From CAWBOV01 sp963790525 (GTDB taxonomy: Bacteria; Actinomycetota; Actinomycetes; Mycobacteriales; Jatrophihabitantaceae), in NCBI GenBank assembly GCA_963790525.1, contig CAWBOV010000002.1:248001-312000 (forward strand): a stretch of DNA of 64,000 nt. Reading direction: 5' to 3'. Shown here piece after piece: positions 9,265-20,858 of this stretch (position 1 is the stretch's first letter; each line of letters opens with the position of its first letter). The notes below the pieces were generated by a model. That model saw only the letters and a program-made list of their open reading frames with translations. It did not search any database and had not been told where the DNA came from. Position numbers and translations under genes: made by a program.

Positions 9265-10458
9265 GTGCTGGCGCCCCTCGCGGCTCTCGCCGTGGTCGTC
9301 GCGATCGCCGCTGTGGCCTATGTCGTCCATGGCAGGCGCGACCGGCGCGATCTGGGCACCTCGGCCGATCGCACCACCTTCGCCACGTTGCACACCGCGA
9401 GCCTGGCCGCACCGGGACTGCGCGAGGGGCTGACCAAGGCCGGCGCCGAGCGCGCCGTCCGCCATCTGAGAACGCTGTTGGGCACGCCCGCGGTCGCGCT
9501 GACCGACCAGGTCGAGGTCCTCGCGGTCGACGGCAACTCCGAGCACCATGCCGAGTCGGCGGCCGAGCACGCCGCGTCTGCCGTGCGCACCGGCGAGGTG
9601 CAGATCCTCGGCGCGCGGGACCTGCACTGCGCGTCGGTCGAGTGCCCGGTGCGCGCCGCCGTGGTCTGCCCGATCGTCGACGGCGGGGCGGTGGTCGGGG
9701 CGCTCGTGGCCTACAGCCGCGAGAGCTCGGCGACCCTCGCCCGCGCGGTCGAGGAGGTCGCGCGGTGGGTGTCCGGACAGGTGGAACTGGCCGGGCTGGA
9801 CCAGCAACGCAGCCGCCGCACCGAGGCCGAGCTGCGAGCCCTGCGGGCCCAGATCAGCCCGCACTTCATCTACAACTCGCTGACCGCAGTGGCCTCGTTC
9901 ACGCGGACCGATCCGGAGCGCGCGCGCGAACTGCTGCTCGAGTTCGCCGACTTCACCCGGTACGCGCTGCGGCGCGGCGGCGAGTTCGCGACGCTGGCCG
10001 AGGAGCTGCGCAACACCGAGCGGTACCTGGTGCTCGAGCAGGCGCGCTTCGGTGAGCGCCTGAGCATCTCGCTGCGGGTGGCGCCCGAGGTGCTGCCGAC
10101 CGTCGTGCCGTTCCTGGTCGTGCAACCGCTGGTGGAGAACGCGGTCCGGCACGGCCTCGGCGGCGACGTGGTGTCGTGACCGTCTCGATCGCTGCGGCCG
10201 ACGACGGCACCGACGCGACTGATCACGATCGAGGACGACGGCGCGGGCGCGGATCCGGAGGTGATCCGCCGAGCCCTGGCCGCGCGACCGCCGGATGCCG
10301 ACGACCCGTCCGACGGCACCGGATCAGTCGGGTTGGGCAACGTCGACTCGCGGCTGCGCCAGGTGTTCGGCGATCAGTACGGCCTCGTGGTGGAGACCGC
10401 GCCCGGCGCGGGAACCAAGGTCACCTTCCGGGTGCCCAAGTACGTCCCCGGCCGGTAG
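9265..10458 (+). CDS. LytS-type sensor histidine kinase, two frameshifts
   Basis: A single N-terminal membrane helix (1-23) is followed by a GAF-like region (about 45-170) with a CASVECPVRAAVVCP stretch, then the His_kinase domain with LRAQISPHFIYNSL and the phosphoacceptor His200. The N box LVVQPLVENAVRHGL is intact. At about 10174 and again near 10220 the frame breaks; the remaining ATPase part (IEDDGAG, GSVGLGNVDSRL, APGAGTKVTF) follows and ends at 10458. Read across, it is a complete kinase of about 395 residues. It is paired with the LytTR regulator downstream and with an acetate uptake cluster, a conserved actinobacterial arrangement; the signal is probably acetate or another short monocarboxylate (inference). 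Confidence 0.85.
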
Positions 10459-10522
10459 GAACCGCCGAAGCGATGAGGTGACGCTCCTGACATCGCGGTC
10501 CGAATGCGGGTAGCCTGCCGGC

Positions 10523-11261
10523 ATGCCAGGCAGCGTCGCCGGTCAGCCTCCGCGGCTACGGGCGCTCGTGATCGACGACGAAGCTCCCGGCCCGGGCCGA
10601 GCTGGCCTTCCTGCTGGGCGACGACCCGCGCATCGGCGAGGTGCGCTCTGCTGCGAATGCCGCCTCGGCACTGCGGCTGCTGAACGCCGATCCCGCCGAC
10701 GTGATCTTCTGCGACATCAAGATGCCGGGACTGGACGGGCTCGAGTTGGCCCGGGTGACTGCGCACTTCACCGAGCGCCCGAAGATCGTCTTCGTCACCG
10801 CCTACGACGAGCACGCCGTCGACGCCTTCGACCTGCAGGCGGTCGACTACGTGATGAAGCCGGTGCGGGCCGATCGCCTCGCCGAGGCGGTGCGCCGTGT
10901 CGTCTCGGCCGGGGCTGCCGAGGCCGCGGGCGAGGAGGACGAGACGATCGCGGTGGAACTGGGCGGGGTCACCCGATTCGTGCGCCGCTCGGAGGTCCTC
11001 TTCGTCGAGGCGCAGGGCGACTACGCGCGGCTGCACACCGCGCGCGGCAGCCATCTGGTCCGCACTCCGTTGGCGATGCTGGAGGACCGCTGGGCGTCGG
11101 CCGGTTTCGTCCGCATCCACCGCAGCACCCTGGTGGCCCTCGATCACGTCGAGGAGGTCCGGGTCGTCGACGGTCACTACTCGGTGCGGGTCGCCGGGCA
11201 GGAGTTGCCGGTGAGTCGCCGCCACACGCGAGCGCTGCGCGACCGGCTCGTCCGCCGGTGA
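10523..11261 (+). CDS. LytTR-family response regulator, one frameshift
   Basis: Starts MPGSVAGQPPRLRALVIDDEAP, the receiver with its acidic pair. An extra base near 10585 moves the frame; RAELAFLLGDD then continues, followed by the phosphoacceptor in VIFCDIKMPGLDG, the FVTAYDE strand and the KP switch in DYVMKPVRADRL. The C-terminal third is a LytTR DNA-binding domain (EVLFVEAQGDYARLHT, GFVRIHRSTLVALDHV, LPVSRRH). It is the partner of the LytS-type kinase and lies directly upstream of the acetate symporter genes, which are the likely targets. Confidence 0.87.
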
Positions 11262-11282
11262 CGGATCGGCTGCGGCGACCCG

Positions 11283-11663
11283 ATGAGTGAGGACCGTCCG
11301 GCCAGGGTGCGCGTCACCCATCCGCGGACCGAAGCGGCTCGCACCGGCGCTGAACGTCCGGCCAGCCGCGAGATCGACGAGCAGACCCGGCTGGGCGAGC
11401 TGTACATGGACGCGCTGATCCGCGCCCAGCGGCGACTGGGGATCCGGGTGTGCGCCGCGCTGGCCGCGGTGCTCGTCGGGGTCGCGCTGGCAGGCGCGTT
11501 CGCGACACGCTTCCCGCGGCTGCACTGGCTGGGAGTGCCGCTGCCGTGGCTGGTCCTGGGCGTGCTGGTCTACCCCGTGCTGATCGGCCTGGCCGCGTAC
11601 GTGGTCCGGCAGTCCGAGCGCAACGAGCACGCGTTCGTGGCCTTGCTGCTGCGGCGTCGATGA
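11283..11663 (+). CDS. Small DUF485-like membrane protein, partner of the symporter
   Basis: The protein has 126 residues, with a polar N-terminus ending GELYMDALIRAQRRLG, then two hydrophobic segments (about 55-75 and 83-107). Small two-helix proteins of the DUF485 kind regularly precede ActP/MctC-type symporters, and the position here fits. Its end is 28 bases before the symporter start. It may be an accessory subunit; its role in the family is not well established. Confidence 0.65.
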   Translation: MSEDRPARVRVTHPRTEAARTGAERPASREIDEQTRLGELYMDALIRAQRRLGIRVCAALAAVLVGVALAGAFATRFPRLHWLGVPLPWLVLGVLVYPVLIGLAAYVVRQSERNEHAFVALLLRRR

Positions 11664-11691
11664 GCGCCGCACGCACGCTGACGGTCCGGCG

Positions 11692-13461
11692 ATGAGCGAT
11701 CCAGGTGCGGTCGCCGCCGTCTGCGCGGTGGCCGGGCTGACGGTCGGCGTCGGCGCTCTGGGACTGCGGCGGGCCCGCACGACGAGCGACTTCTACGTCG
11801 CGTCGCGAGCGGTCAGTCCACGGTGGAACGCCGCCGCGATCGGCGGGGAGTACCTGTCGGCCGCGTCGTTCCTCGGCATCGCCGGTCTGGTCCTCGCCTA
11901 CGGCTTCGACGTGCTCTGGTACCCGGTCGGCTACACCGCCGGCTACCTCGTGCTGCTGGCGCTGGTCGCGGCGCCACTGCGGCGCTCGGGTGCCTACACG
12001 TTGCCGGACTTCGCCGAGATCAGGTTGCGCTCGAGCGCGGTGCGGTGGGCGGCCGGTCTGCTGGTGGTGCTCATCGGGTGGCTCTACCTCGTGCCGCAGC
12101 TGCAGGGGGCAGGGCTGACGCTGGCCACGCAGACGGGAGCACCGACGTGGGCCGGCGGCCTGGTGGTGTGCGTCGTCGTCGTGGTGGCCGTGGTGATCGG
12201 CGGGATGCGCTCGATCACGTTCGCCCAGGCCGTGCAGTTCTGGTTGAAGTTCCTCGCGCTGCTCATCCCGGCGCTCGTGCTGCTCATCGTCTGGCACCAC
12301 CGCGCCGACGGCATCGGCACCGGCGGCCCCGACCGCCGTGCGGCACACGGTCGTCACGGTCGGCTCGGGTGAGACGGTGCGGGTGAGCGCCGCCGAGCGC
12401 CTGATGATCGACGGGCGGGTGGACGGCGCGACGGTGTCCGGCCCGCTCGTCCTGACCCCGGGCGAGCATCGCCTCGATGCGGGCACGATCGTCACGCTCG
12501 AGCGCGGTGACCCGATCCCCGTGATCAATTCGCTGCCGTCGCAGTCGAACGCGAACTGGCTGCGCCCGCTCGGCTCAGGCGAGGCGCATCCGCTGTACGT
12601 CAGCCTGTCGCTCATCATCGCGATCTGTCTGGGGACGATGGGGCTGCCGCACGTGCTGGTGCGCTTCTACACCAACCCCGACGGGCGGGACACGCGACGG
12701 ACGACGCTCGTGGTGATCGTGCTGCTGTCCTCGTTCTACCTGCTGCCGACGCTGCTGGGGGCGTTCGGCCGCCGCTACGTCCCGTCGCTGCTGCTGACCG
12801 GCAACACCGACGCCACCGTGCTGGTACTGCCCGAGCAGATGCTGCGCGGTGAGCCCGGGCAGATCCTGGGGGCACTCGTCACGGCGGGCGCGTTCGCCGC
12901 CTTCCTGTCGACGGCGTCGGGGCTGACGGTGTCGGTCGCGGGCGTGATCTCGCAGGAGCTGGTGCGCCGCGGGCGAGCACCGGGCAACGGCCCGGGGTCG
13001 AGCAGACGCGCGGTCCGGATCAGATCGTTCCGGCTGGCGACCGTCATGGCGGTGACGGTCCCGTACGCGCTCAGCCTGCCGAGCGAGCGCCTGGGGCTGG
13101 CCGCCGTCGTCGGGCTGGCCTTCGCCGTGGCCGCGGCCAGCTTCTGCCCCCTGCTCGTGCTGGGCATCTGGTGGCCCAAGCTGACCGCGCCCGGCGCGCT
13201 GGCCGGGCTCGTGGTCGGCGGGAGTCTCGCCACCGCCGCGGTGCTGGTGACCCTGATCGCGCGGCCGGGGCGTGGCTGGCCCGCCGCCCTGCTCGCGGAG
13301 CCGGCCGCGTGGGCGGTGCCGGTGACCTTCGCCGTGATGATCGTTGTCTCGCTGGCCACCAGCGCCACCGTCCGGTCGACGTGGGCCGGGTCATGGTGCG
13401 GCTGCACGCGCCCGAGCCGTTGGTGCCGGAGCTTGCGACGATCGACCGTTCGTCGCGCTGA
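11692..13461 (+). CDS. actP: ActP/MctC-type cation:monocarboxylate symporter (SSS family), two frameshifts
   Basis: The sequence shows the sodium/solute symporter pattern: TSDFYVASRAV after helix 1, WNAAAIGGEYLSAASFLGIAG in helix 2, GGMRSITFAQAVQFWLK, MGLPHVLVRFYTNP and AAFLSTASGLTVSVAGVISQ. A polar, probably external insertion (about bases 12340-12580), typical of actinobacterial acetate symporters, separates two helices. The frame breaks near 12325-12335 and again near 13375; the second break restores PVDVGRVMVRLHAPEPLVPEL and the stop at 13461. Read across, there are about 590 residues and some 13 helices. It should import acetate or related monocarboxylates with a cation, feeding the acetyl-CoA synthetase downstream. 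Confidence 0.85.
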
Positions 13462-13627
13462 CCGACCGTTCAGCGCGCCCGACCGGGCCGTCCGGCGCCA
13501 GCTCGGGGCTGTCGAGCGCATCACCGGGGCGGTGAGCTGCCGTGCGGCGGATCGGGCGGGCACAGTCGGATGCGCACCACCGCCGGGCGTGTGGGCGTCC
13601 GGCGTACCGAGCGCAAAGGAGCGTCGC

Positions 13628-14288
13628 GTGGCCATCAGCGAAGCAGACCGCCCTGTTCCGTCCGAAGCACGACCGGCTTTCGGCGCCGGGTTCGCCGACC
13701 CCGGGCCGCTCGGCCTGGCCGGATTCGCCGGCACGACGTTCTTCCTGTCCGTGGTCAACACCAACATGCTCGGCGCGTCGGTCCAGACCGTCGTGCTCGG
13801 CCTGGCCCTGTTCTACGGCGGGCTGGCCCAGCTGCTCGCGGGCATGTGGGAGTTCGTCAAGGGCAACACGTTCGGCGCGGTCGCGTTCACCTCCTTCGGC
13901 GCGTTCTGGATGTCGTTCTGGTACCTGCTCAATCACCTGCCGACAAGGCGAAGCCCACCGACCTGCTCAACGGCGTCGGCGTCTACCTGCTGGTGTGGAC
14001 GATCTTCACCGCGTACATGACGGTCGCCGCGACCCGGGTGTCGCTGCGCCGTGCTCGTCGGTGTTCGCGCTGCTGACGCTGGCCTTCCTCGCCCTGGCGA
14101 TCGGCTGGCTGACCGAATCCCCGGCTGTGTTCGCGAAGAACAGCGACGCCTGGATCCACCTCGGCGGCTGGCTCGGCCTGCTCACGGCCGTCGCTGGCCT
14201 GGTACGCGTCGTTCGCCGCGGTCACGAACTCGACGTTCAAGCGGGTCGTCCTGCCCGCGTCTTCCCGCGTTAGCGTTACGGGATGCAC

Positions 14289-14292
<4 letters not shown>
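13628..14292 (+). CDS. satP: SatP/YaaH (GPR1/FUN34) acetate transporter, several frameshifts
   Basis: GTG start at 13628, preceded by AAAGGAGCG. The N-terminus ADPGPLGLAGFAGTTFFLSVVNTNM carries the family NPAPLGL-like motif, followed by FYGGLAQLLAGMWEFVKGNTFGA and SFGAFWMSFWY, both diagnostic of the AceTr family. Breaks near 13940, 14060 and 14200 are needed to continue through GVYLLVWTIFTAYMT, FALLTLAFLALAIG and WYASFAAVTNSTF. With them the protein has about 220 residues and six helices and ends in a TGA (14290-14292) that overlaps an acs ATG. It is a second acetate entry route next to the ActP-type symporter. Confidence 0.82.
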
Positions 14293-16256
<1,964 letters not shown>

Positions 16257-16265
16257 CGGCGGCGG

Positions 16266-16283
16266 CCGCCCGATCACGGGCGG
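16266..16283. terminator. Short GC hairpin after acs
   Basis: CCGCCCG-atca-CGGGCGG, a perfect 7-bp stem with a 4-base loop, starts ten bases after the acs stop. No T-run follows, as is usual in high-G+C actinobacteria. Confidence 0.5.
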
Positions 16284-16363
16284 ACCTCGCTGATGCGGTT
16301 GACGGACACGTCGGTCCGAGCCGGTAGCGTTCCGGCTGTCCGTTCCGTCCCAGGGAGGTAGTC

Positions 16364-16829
16364 GTGGCGCAGGTCGTCGACTTCGTGAATGTGTCCACCG
16401 CCGGGCTGGAGTCCTCGCCGGTCGCCCCGGCTCTGGCCGGCTTGCGGGCCAACGAGGCGCGGTACTACAAGAACAAGTACGACCACGACTTCACCGTCAG
16501 CCCGGCCAGCCGACGTCCCCGAGACGATCGACTGGGTGAACCGGATCCTCAAGGAGGAGCGGGACATCGTGTTCGCCTCCCGCCCGCTGGAAGCGACGTC
16601 CTTCGAGGTCGACGGCCTCCGCATGGCCTACGTGTTCTACGAGTCCGGCCTGTCGGTCAACGTCATGTACGGATTGGAGGACGGGAAGAAACGCGCGGTC
16701 GGGTTCAAGCTGTCCGACGGCATGGAGGTGCCCGAGGAACTCGCGTCGCGCTTCAAGTTCGCGCGGCAGAAGTCGAAGCTGGCCGGGACGATCCGCGGCT
16801 CCTTCTTCGTGATCAAGGGCGAGTACTGA
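16364..16829 (+). CDS. Hypothetical protein, one frameshift
   Basis: A GTG start preceded by AGGGAGG gives MAQVVDFVNVSTAGLESS. Near 16510 a base must be dropped, after which DVPETIDWVNRILKEERDIVF, MAYVFYESGLSVNVMYGLEDG and GSFFVIKGEY continue to the stop at 16829. The soluble protein has about 154 residues with no signal peptide or membrane helix. I do not recognise the family. Ignoring the frameshift would fuse it to the VOC gene that follows. Confidence 0.6.
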
Positions 16830-16861
16830 CGGCGAGGATTGTTCGAGAGGGGGCTGCGAGG

Positions 16862-17245
16862 ATGCCGGTGCTCGGAGTAGGTGGCATCTTCTTCCGCGCG
16901 GACGATCCGGATGCGCTCAAGGCCTGGTACAGCGAGCATCTCGGCGTCGGTGCCGGTTGCGCCGCGGAGGACACCGGACCGCCGGATGAGTGGGTGTGGA
17001 CGGTGCAGGGCGGCCCGCTCGTGTTCGCGCCGTTCGAGCAGGGGACCGATTACTGGGACACGAACCGGCAGTTCATGCTCAACCTGCGTGTGCGCGACCT
17101 CCCCGGTCTGCTCGAACAACTGAGAGCCAGTGGAATTGCCGTGATCGAGGACCCGGAATGGAATTCGCCCGAGGTCGGACGCTTCGCGCGGATCCACGAT
17201 CCTGAAGGCAATGCGATCGAACTATGGGAACCGCCGCCGGAGTGA
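16862..17245 (+). CDS. VOC/glyoxalase superfamily protein
   Basis: The ATG at 16862 gives 127 residues. The fold is visible as two beta-alpha-beta-beta-beta modules: GIFFRADDPDALKAWYSEHLGV at the start and FARIHDPEGNAIELWEPPP at the end. The final IELWEP places the glutamate metal ligand, while the first-strand histidine of lactoylglutathione lyase is replaced (GGIFFRA), so it is more likely a resistance or dioxygenase-type VOC protein or a non-enzymatic member. It follows the preceding hypothetical gene by 32 bases. Confidence 0.85.
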   Translation: MPVLGVGGIFFRADDPDALKAWYSEHLGVGAGCAAEDTGPPDEWVWTVQGGPLVFAPFEQGTDYWDTNRQFMLNLRVRDLPGLLEQLRASGIAVIEDPEWNSPEVGRFARIHDPEGNAIELWEPPPE

Positions 17246-17323
17246 CGCTGTATTCCGGTGGGGGGTCGAATATCCGTCGCCACGACACGGCCGATCCCTG
17301 TGTGGGCGATGGATTCTCCTGCG

Positions 17324-17788
17324 TCACGAATCGTTGGCCGCCGAACCGATCAGCGCCTTCAGTCCGCGACGAAGCTCGCGTGCACCGCGGTCCCCCAGAA
17401 CGGCGGCGAAGTCCTTTTCGACGGCGAGCGACGCCCGCTCTGCCTCAGCGAAGACTGTGGCGCCGCGGGCGGTGAGACCGATGACGTTGCGGCGACGGTC
17501 GTCCTCGGAGGGGCGGCGGGCGATCAGTCCCGCGCGCTCGAGTGCGTCGAGCAGCGCGACCATCGATGTGCGGTCGACGCCGATGGCCGCGGCGACGTCC
17601 TGCTGTGAGCTCGCCACTCCACCGGCGATCACCCGCAGCACCCCGAGGTCACGACTGGTCATGCCGAACGGGGCGAGAGCAGCGTCGCTGCGCGCTTCGA
17701 GGGCATGGTGGGCGTGCTTGAGCAGATAGCCGAGCACGTCGCGCGGTTCACGGATCGACGCGGGTCCGGAGCCTGGCTTCGTTGACAT
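17324..17788 (-). CDS. MarR-family transcriptional regulator
   Basis: An ATG at 17788 gives 154 residues, the usual MarR length. The winged helix is plain: SSQQDVAAAIGVDRTSMVALLDALERAGLIARRPSEDDRRRNVIGLTARG, with the DRR wing. N-terminal LGYLLKHAHHALEARSD is the dimerisation helix. It is divergent from the epimerase-like gene at 17858, and the 69-base gap holds a near-perfect palindrome, so it most probably represses itself and that gene in response to a small aromatic or oxidant ligand. Confidence 0.9.
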   Translation of the reverse strand: MSTKPGSGPASIREPRDVLGYLLKHAHHALEARSDAALAPFGMTSRDLGVLRVIAGGVASSQQDVAAAIGVDRTSMVALLDALERAGLIARRPSEDDRRRNVIGLTARGATVFAEAERASLAVEKDFAAVLGDRGARELRRGLKALIGSAANDS

Positions 17789-17812
17789 GGGTCCAATCCT
17801 AGCCATATGCTG

Positions 17813-17833
17813 ATCGTCAGTAATACTGATGAT
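17813..17833. promoter_or_regulatory. 21-bp near-perfect palindrome, candidate MarR operator
   Basis: ATCGTCAGTA-A-TACTGATGAT has ten paired positions on each side with one mismatch. It sits in the middle of the 69-bp gap between the marR gene and the epimerase-like gene, the usual place for a MarR site that controls both. Confidence 0.75.
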
Positions 17834-17857
17834 TCGTGTAACGGATGAAAGGACGAC

Positions 17858-18802
17858 ATGATCCTGGTGACTGGTGGTTCCGGCTTCATCGGTTCCCACA
17901 CGGTGCGCGCACTGGCTGATCTCGGGGAGTCGTGCGTGATCATCCAACGACGGTCCGCAGGAGTTCCGGCCCACCTTGCCGGCCTGCCCGTCGTCTCCGA
18001 GCAGGTCGACGTGGCCGACCTCGAGGCGCTTCGCGCCCTCGGCACACGGCACACGATCAGCGGCATCGTGCACCTGGCCGGCTACCCCGCGCCGCGCGGT
18101 GGCATCGGCGGTATCGAGTCGTCCGAAGACCTGTTGCGCGGGCTCATCAACGTCGTCCGCGTCGCCGGCGAATGGGGCGTCCGCCGGATCGGGTTGGCCA
18201 GCACGATCGGTGTCTACGGCGGGATTCAGCACGTCGGCCCGCTCACCGAGGACCTGCCCGTCCTGCTCACTGCGCCGCATCCGATTCCCCGGTCGAAGAA
18301 GATCGGTGAGCTCCTGGGTGAACAGCTGGCCGAAACGACGGGCATCGAGATCATCAACCTGCGGATCTCCGGCACGTGGGGCCCGATCGGGTCACGACGA
18401 TCCGTTCTTCGCCGCTCCTGCGCTGATTCACGCCGCCGCCCGCCGCAGTCCACTGAACCTGTCCAGCCTGCTCAGGACAGCCGCACCTCGGCGACGGACT
18501 CGACCTCTGCTACGTCAAGGACACCGGACGGGCCATCGCCCTGCTGCAACTCGCCGCACACGCTCAACCATCGCACCTACAACGTCGCATCAGGGCGGGT
18601 CACCACCAACGCCGACATCATCGATGCGATCCGCACCATCGATCCGGACGTCGAGCTCGAACTCCCCGACGGCCCCGCCCACCCCGGCAACCCCCTCGAC
18701 ATCACCCGCTTGCACGACGACACCGGCTACCAGCCTGAATACGACACCGCTCATGCCGCCGCCGATTACATCGACTGGCTACGTGCAGGAAACAGTCACT
18801 GA
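17858..18802 (+). CDS. NAD-dependent epimerase/dehydratase family protein, internal frame breaks
   Basis: Extended-SDR start MILVTGGSGFIGSHTVRAL with GGSGFIG (6-12), then GIVHLAGYPAP, an active-site region LASTIGVYGG and PRSKKIGE where the usual YxxxK is partly recognisable. Between about 18395 and 18550 the frame given is unlike the family; the neighbouring frame gives GHDDPFFAAPALIHAAAR, then LGDGLDLCYVKDTGRAIALLQLAAHA, before the first frame resumes at LNHRTYNVASGRVTTNADIIDAI. So compensating single-base errors are likely and the protein has about 314 residues. It is under the divergent MarR operator. Substrate unknown; probably a sugar nucleotide or lactone-type compound. Confidence 0.8.
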   Translation: MILVTGGSGFIGSHTVRALADLGESCVIIQRRSAGVPAHLAGLPVVSEQVDVADLEALRALGTRHTISGIVHLAGYPAPRGGIGGIESSEDLLRGLINVVRVAGEWGVRRIGLASTIGVYGGIQHVGPLTEDLPVLLTAPHPIPRSKKIGELLGEQLAETTGIEIINLRISGTWGPIGSRRSVLRRSCADSRRRPPQSTEPVQPAQDSRTSATDSTSATSRTPDGPSPCCNSPHTLNHRTYNVASGRVTTNADIIDAIRTIDPDVELELPDGPAHPGNPLDITRLHDDTGYQPEYDTAHAAADYIDWLRAGNSH

Positions 18803-18860
18803 CCACATGTTCAGGCGCGCCCCGCGTTCTCCTCAGCCTGCGGTTGCCAGGCAGCGGGGG

Positions 18861-19873
18861 CTACTCCGCGTGCCGACGGATCCGGTAGAAGCAGAACGCC
18901 GCGAGTGCGAGCGTCGCGGCGACGAAGCTGCCGGTCTCGCACCATTGCAACGGCCAGTAGCGGGACGCGGGTTGATAGGTGACGACGGCGTGGTAGGCGG
19001 CGCCGAGTTTCGTGGCGCAGGCGCTGAGTGAGGCCTGTCCACTGTAGGGGCGGAGCAGGTCCGGGCAGGTATTGGTGACGACGCTGGGGGTGAGCGTGTG
19101 GCCCCCTCCGCCGACAATGCGGGTGGAGTAGACCCACGCATGGGGAATGACCGCGAATGTCGACAACGTGATCGGGCCGGGTTGTTCTGCGCGAAGCCGT
19201 GCACAACCGCGCTGAGCGGCTGAGTGAGGCGCTCCGGGGGCAGCAGGTGTGGGCGGATCAGGTAGGTGAATCCGATCCGGATGCCCACAAATACCCCGAT
19301 AGTTGCCGACATCGCCGGGAGCGTTCGGCGGATGAGCAGCCCGGTGGTCACGCCGAGTGCGAACGCGCATGCGGCGTAGCCCAGTGGAGTGATGTTCCGT
19401 TCCCCGAAGACGGCGGCGCCGTACAGGTTCATGTCGGCATGATCGATCGGGCGTGACCACCAGGTCACCATCAGGCTGAACAAACCGGTAGCCGCGACGC
19501 TGGCCGTGCCGACGAGGGCGTAGTTTCACTGCGAGCCACCGGGTCCGCGAGACGCTTTGCACCCACACCATTCGGTGAGTGCCGTGTTCGTACTCCCTGC
19601 TGATAAGGGGCGCTCCCCAGAATGCGCCGATCAGCCCGGGCACCATGATCAGGGCGGGCCCTAGGAGTTCCAGAAGGTGGTCCAGTCGGCCGATGTTGAC
19701 GACGGCCTGGAAGCACGGGCCGCTAGCGGGACAGGCGGTGGCCGACTTGGCGGCGTTGTCGTACACGCGAGCGACGTGTGCCCCCGTCGAGCCGAACAAG
19801 GTCGCGGTCAGCACGAGCAGGCCGAAGGCCACCCATCCTGCGTTCGGAATTGACGCAGGCTAAGCCGAATCAC
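18861..19873 (-). CDS. ABC-2 type transporter permease, three frame breaks
   Basis: The natural start is the GTG at 19873, giving MIRLSLRQFRTQ, the common opening of these actinobacterial ABC permeases; near 19835 the frame breaks, then AFGLLVLTATLFGSTG, ELLGPALIMVPGLIGAFWGAPLISREYEHGTHRMVWVQS follows. Breaks near 19525 and 19190 restore GLFSLMVTWWSRPIDHADMN, GYAACAFALGVTTGLLIRRTLPAM and then TLSTFAVIPHAWVYSTRIVG to the stop. About six helices and a large external loop. The ATPase subunit is not adjacent: the 328 bases upstream have no ATPase remains. It may be an orphan or work with an ATPase elsewhere. Confidence 0.75.
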
Positions 19874-20201
19874 ACTCTGACCCTAGCCAGTGCGAGCCAC
19901 GTCCGGACCCGGTGCAGCACGAAGCCGAACGCGGCGGTCGCTCCACAGCTACGCCGCAGCCGCCGCAACCTGATTCCCTTCCACTCACGAAGGCGACGCC
20001 GAATCCGGCCTCGATGACGACACTCTGCACGCCGACTTCACTGCCGTTCGCTCCAGACCGTCCACGGGTTATCGAGCCCGTCGGTCAACAGCTCCACATG
20101 GTCCGGGTCGGCGGCTGCATAACCGAGACGGTCCGCTCATGCCGATGAGCGGTCGTCGAAGGCGAGGCGGTGTCACTTCTCCGAGTCCCTGGACGGCGGC
20201 T
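19874..20201. other. Intergenic stretch with a possible gene remnant
   Basis: No full gene is seen. On the minus strand, bases 20041-20136 read as a natural-looking C-terminus, DRLGYAAADPDHVELLTDG then LDNPWTVWSERQ and a TGA at 20038-20040, but the frame is closed by another TGA immediately upstream (20137-20139). It may be the tail of a deleted or frameshifted gene. The rest shows nothing I can support. Confidence 0.35.
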
Positions 20202-20858
20202 TCAGTCCCCCACGCGGCCGGTGTCGTAGGCCCACATCGCGATCTCGACCCGGTTGCGGGCGCCGATCTTGGCCAGCAGGCTCGCGACGTGGGTCTTGGC
20301 GGTCGTCAGGCCGATGAAGAGATCGGCGGCGATCTCGGCGTTCGTACGGCCACGGGCGACCAGCGCCAGCACCTCCTCCTCGCGTTCGGTGAGCGGCTCG
20401 ATCGGTTGGGTACGCCGGCGCGACGGTTCCCTGGCGGCCAGGGTGGCCAGCAACCGCCGCGTGATGTTCGGCGCGATCAGGGCATCGCCGGCGGCGGCCG
20501 CGTGCACCGCCTGGACGAGCAACTGGGGCCCGGCGTCCTTGAGCAGAAAGCCTCGGGCCCCGGCCCGAAGCGCGCCGTGAACGTACTCGTCGAGGTCGAA
20601 GGTCGTGATCACCACGACCGCGATGGGGTCCGGGACGCCCCGCCCGGCGAGGAGCTCGGTCACCTCGATGCCGTCGAGCCCGGGCATCCGGATGTCGACC
20701 AGGCACACATCGGGGGTGAGCCGACGCGCTAGCTCGACCGCGGCGTGGCCGTCGGCGGCTTGACCGACGACCTCGATGTCGGGCTGGGCGTCAAGGATCA
20801 TGGACAGGCCGGTACGCACCAGATCCTGGTCGTCGGCCACCAGCACGCGCACCGTCAT
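20202..20858 (-). CDS. NarL/LuxR-family response regulator
   Basis: An ATG at 20858 overlaps the stop of the upstream kinase (ATGA). The 218-residue protein has the receiver acidic pair (Asp9, Asp10), the phosphoacceptor Asp55 in VDIRMPG, VVITTFDLDEYV and the switch lysine in FLLKD. The C-terminal LuxR helix-turn-helix reads LTEREEEVLALVARGRTNAEIAADLFIG with TTAKTHVASLLAKIGARNR. It forms a two-component pair with the kinase. The ABC exporter genes divergent from the pair are the likely targets. Confidence 0.95.
   Translation of the reverse strand: MTVRVLVADDQDLVRTGLSMILDAQPDIEVVGQAADGHAAVELARRLTPDVCLVDIRMPGLDGIEVTELLAGRGVPDPIAVVVITTFDLDEYVHGALRAGARGFLLKDAGPQLLVQAVHAAAAGDALIAPNITRRLLATLAAREPSRRRTQPIEPLTEREEEVLALVARGRTNAEIAADLFIGLTTAKTHVASLLAKIGARNRVEIAMWAYDTGRVGD

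Noticed and set aside
12338..14020. Long reading frame joining symporter and SatP
   Set aside because: The stretch between is arginine/serine-rich read-through; the symporter ends at 13461 in another frame and SatP has its own GTG with a ribosome site.
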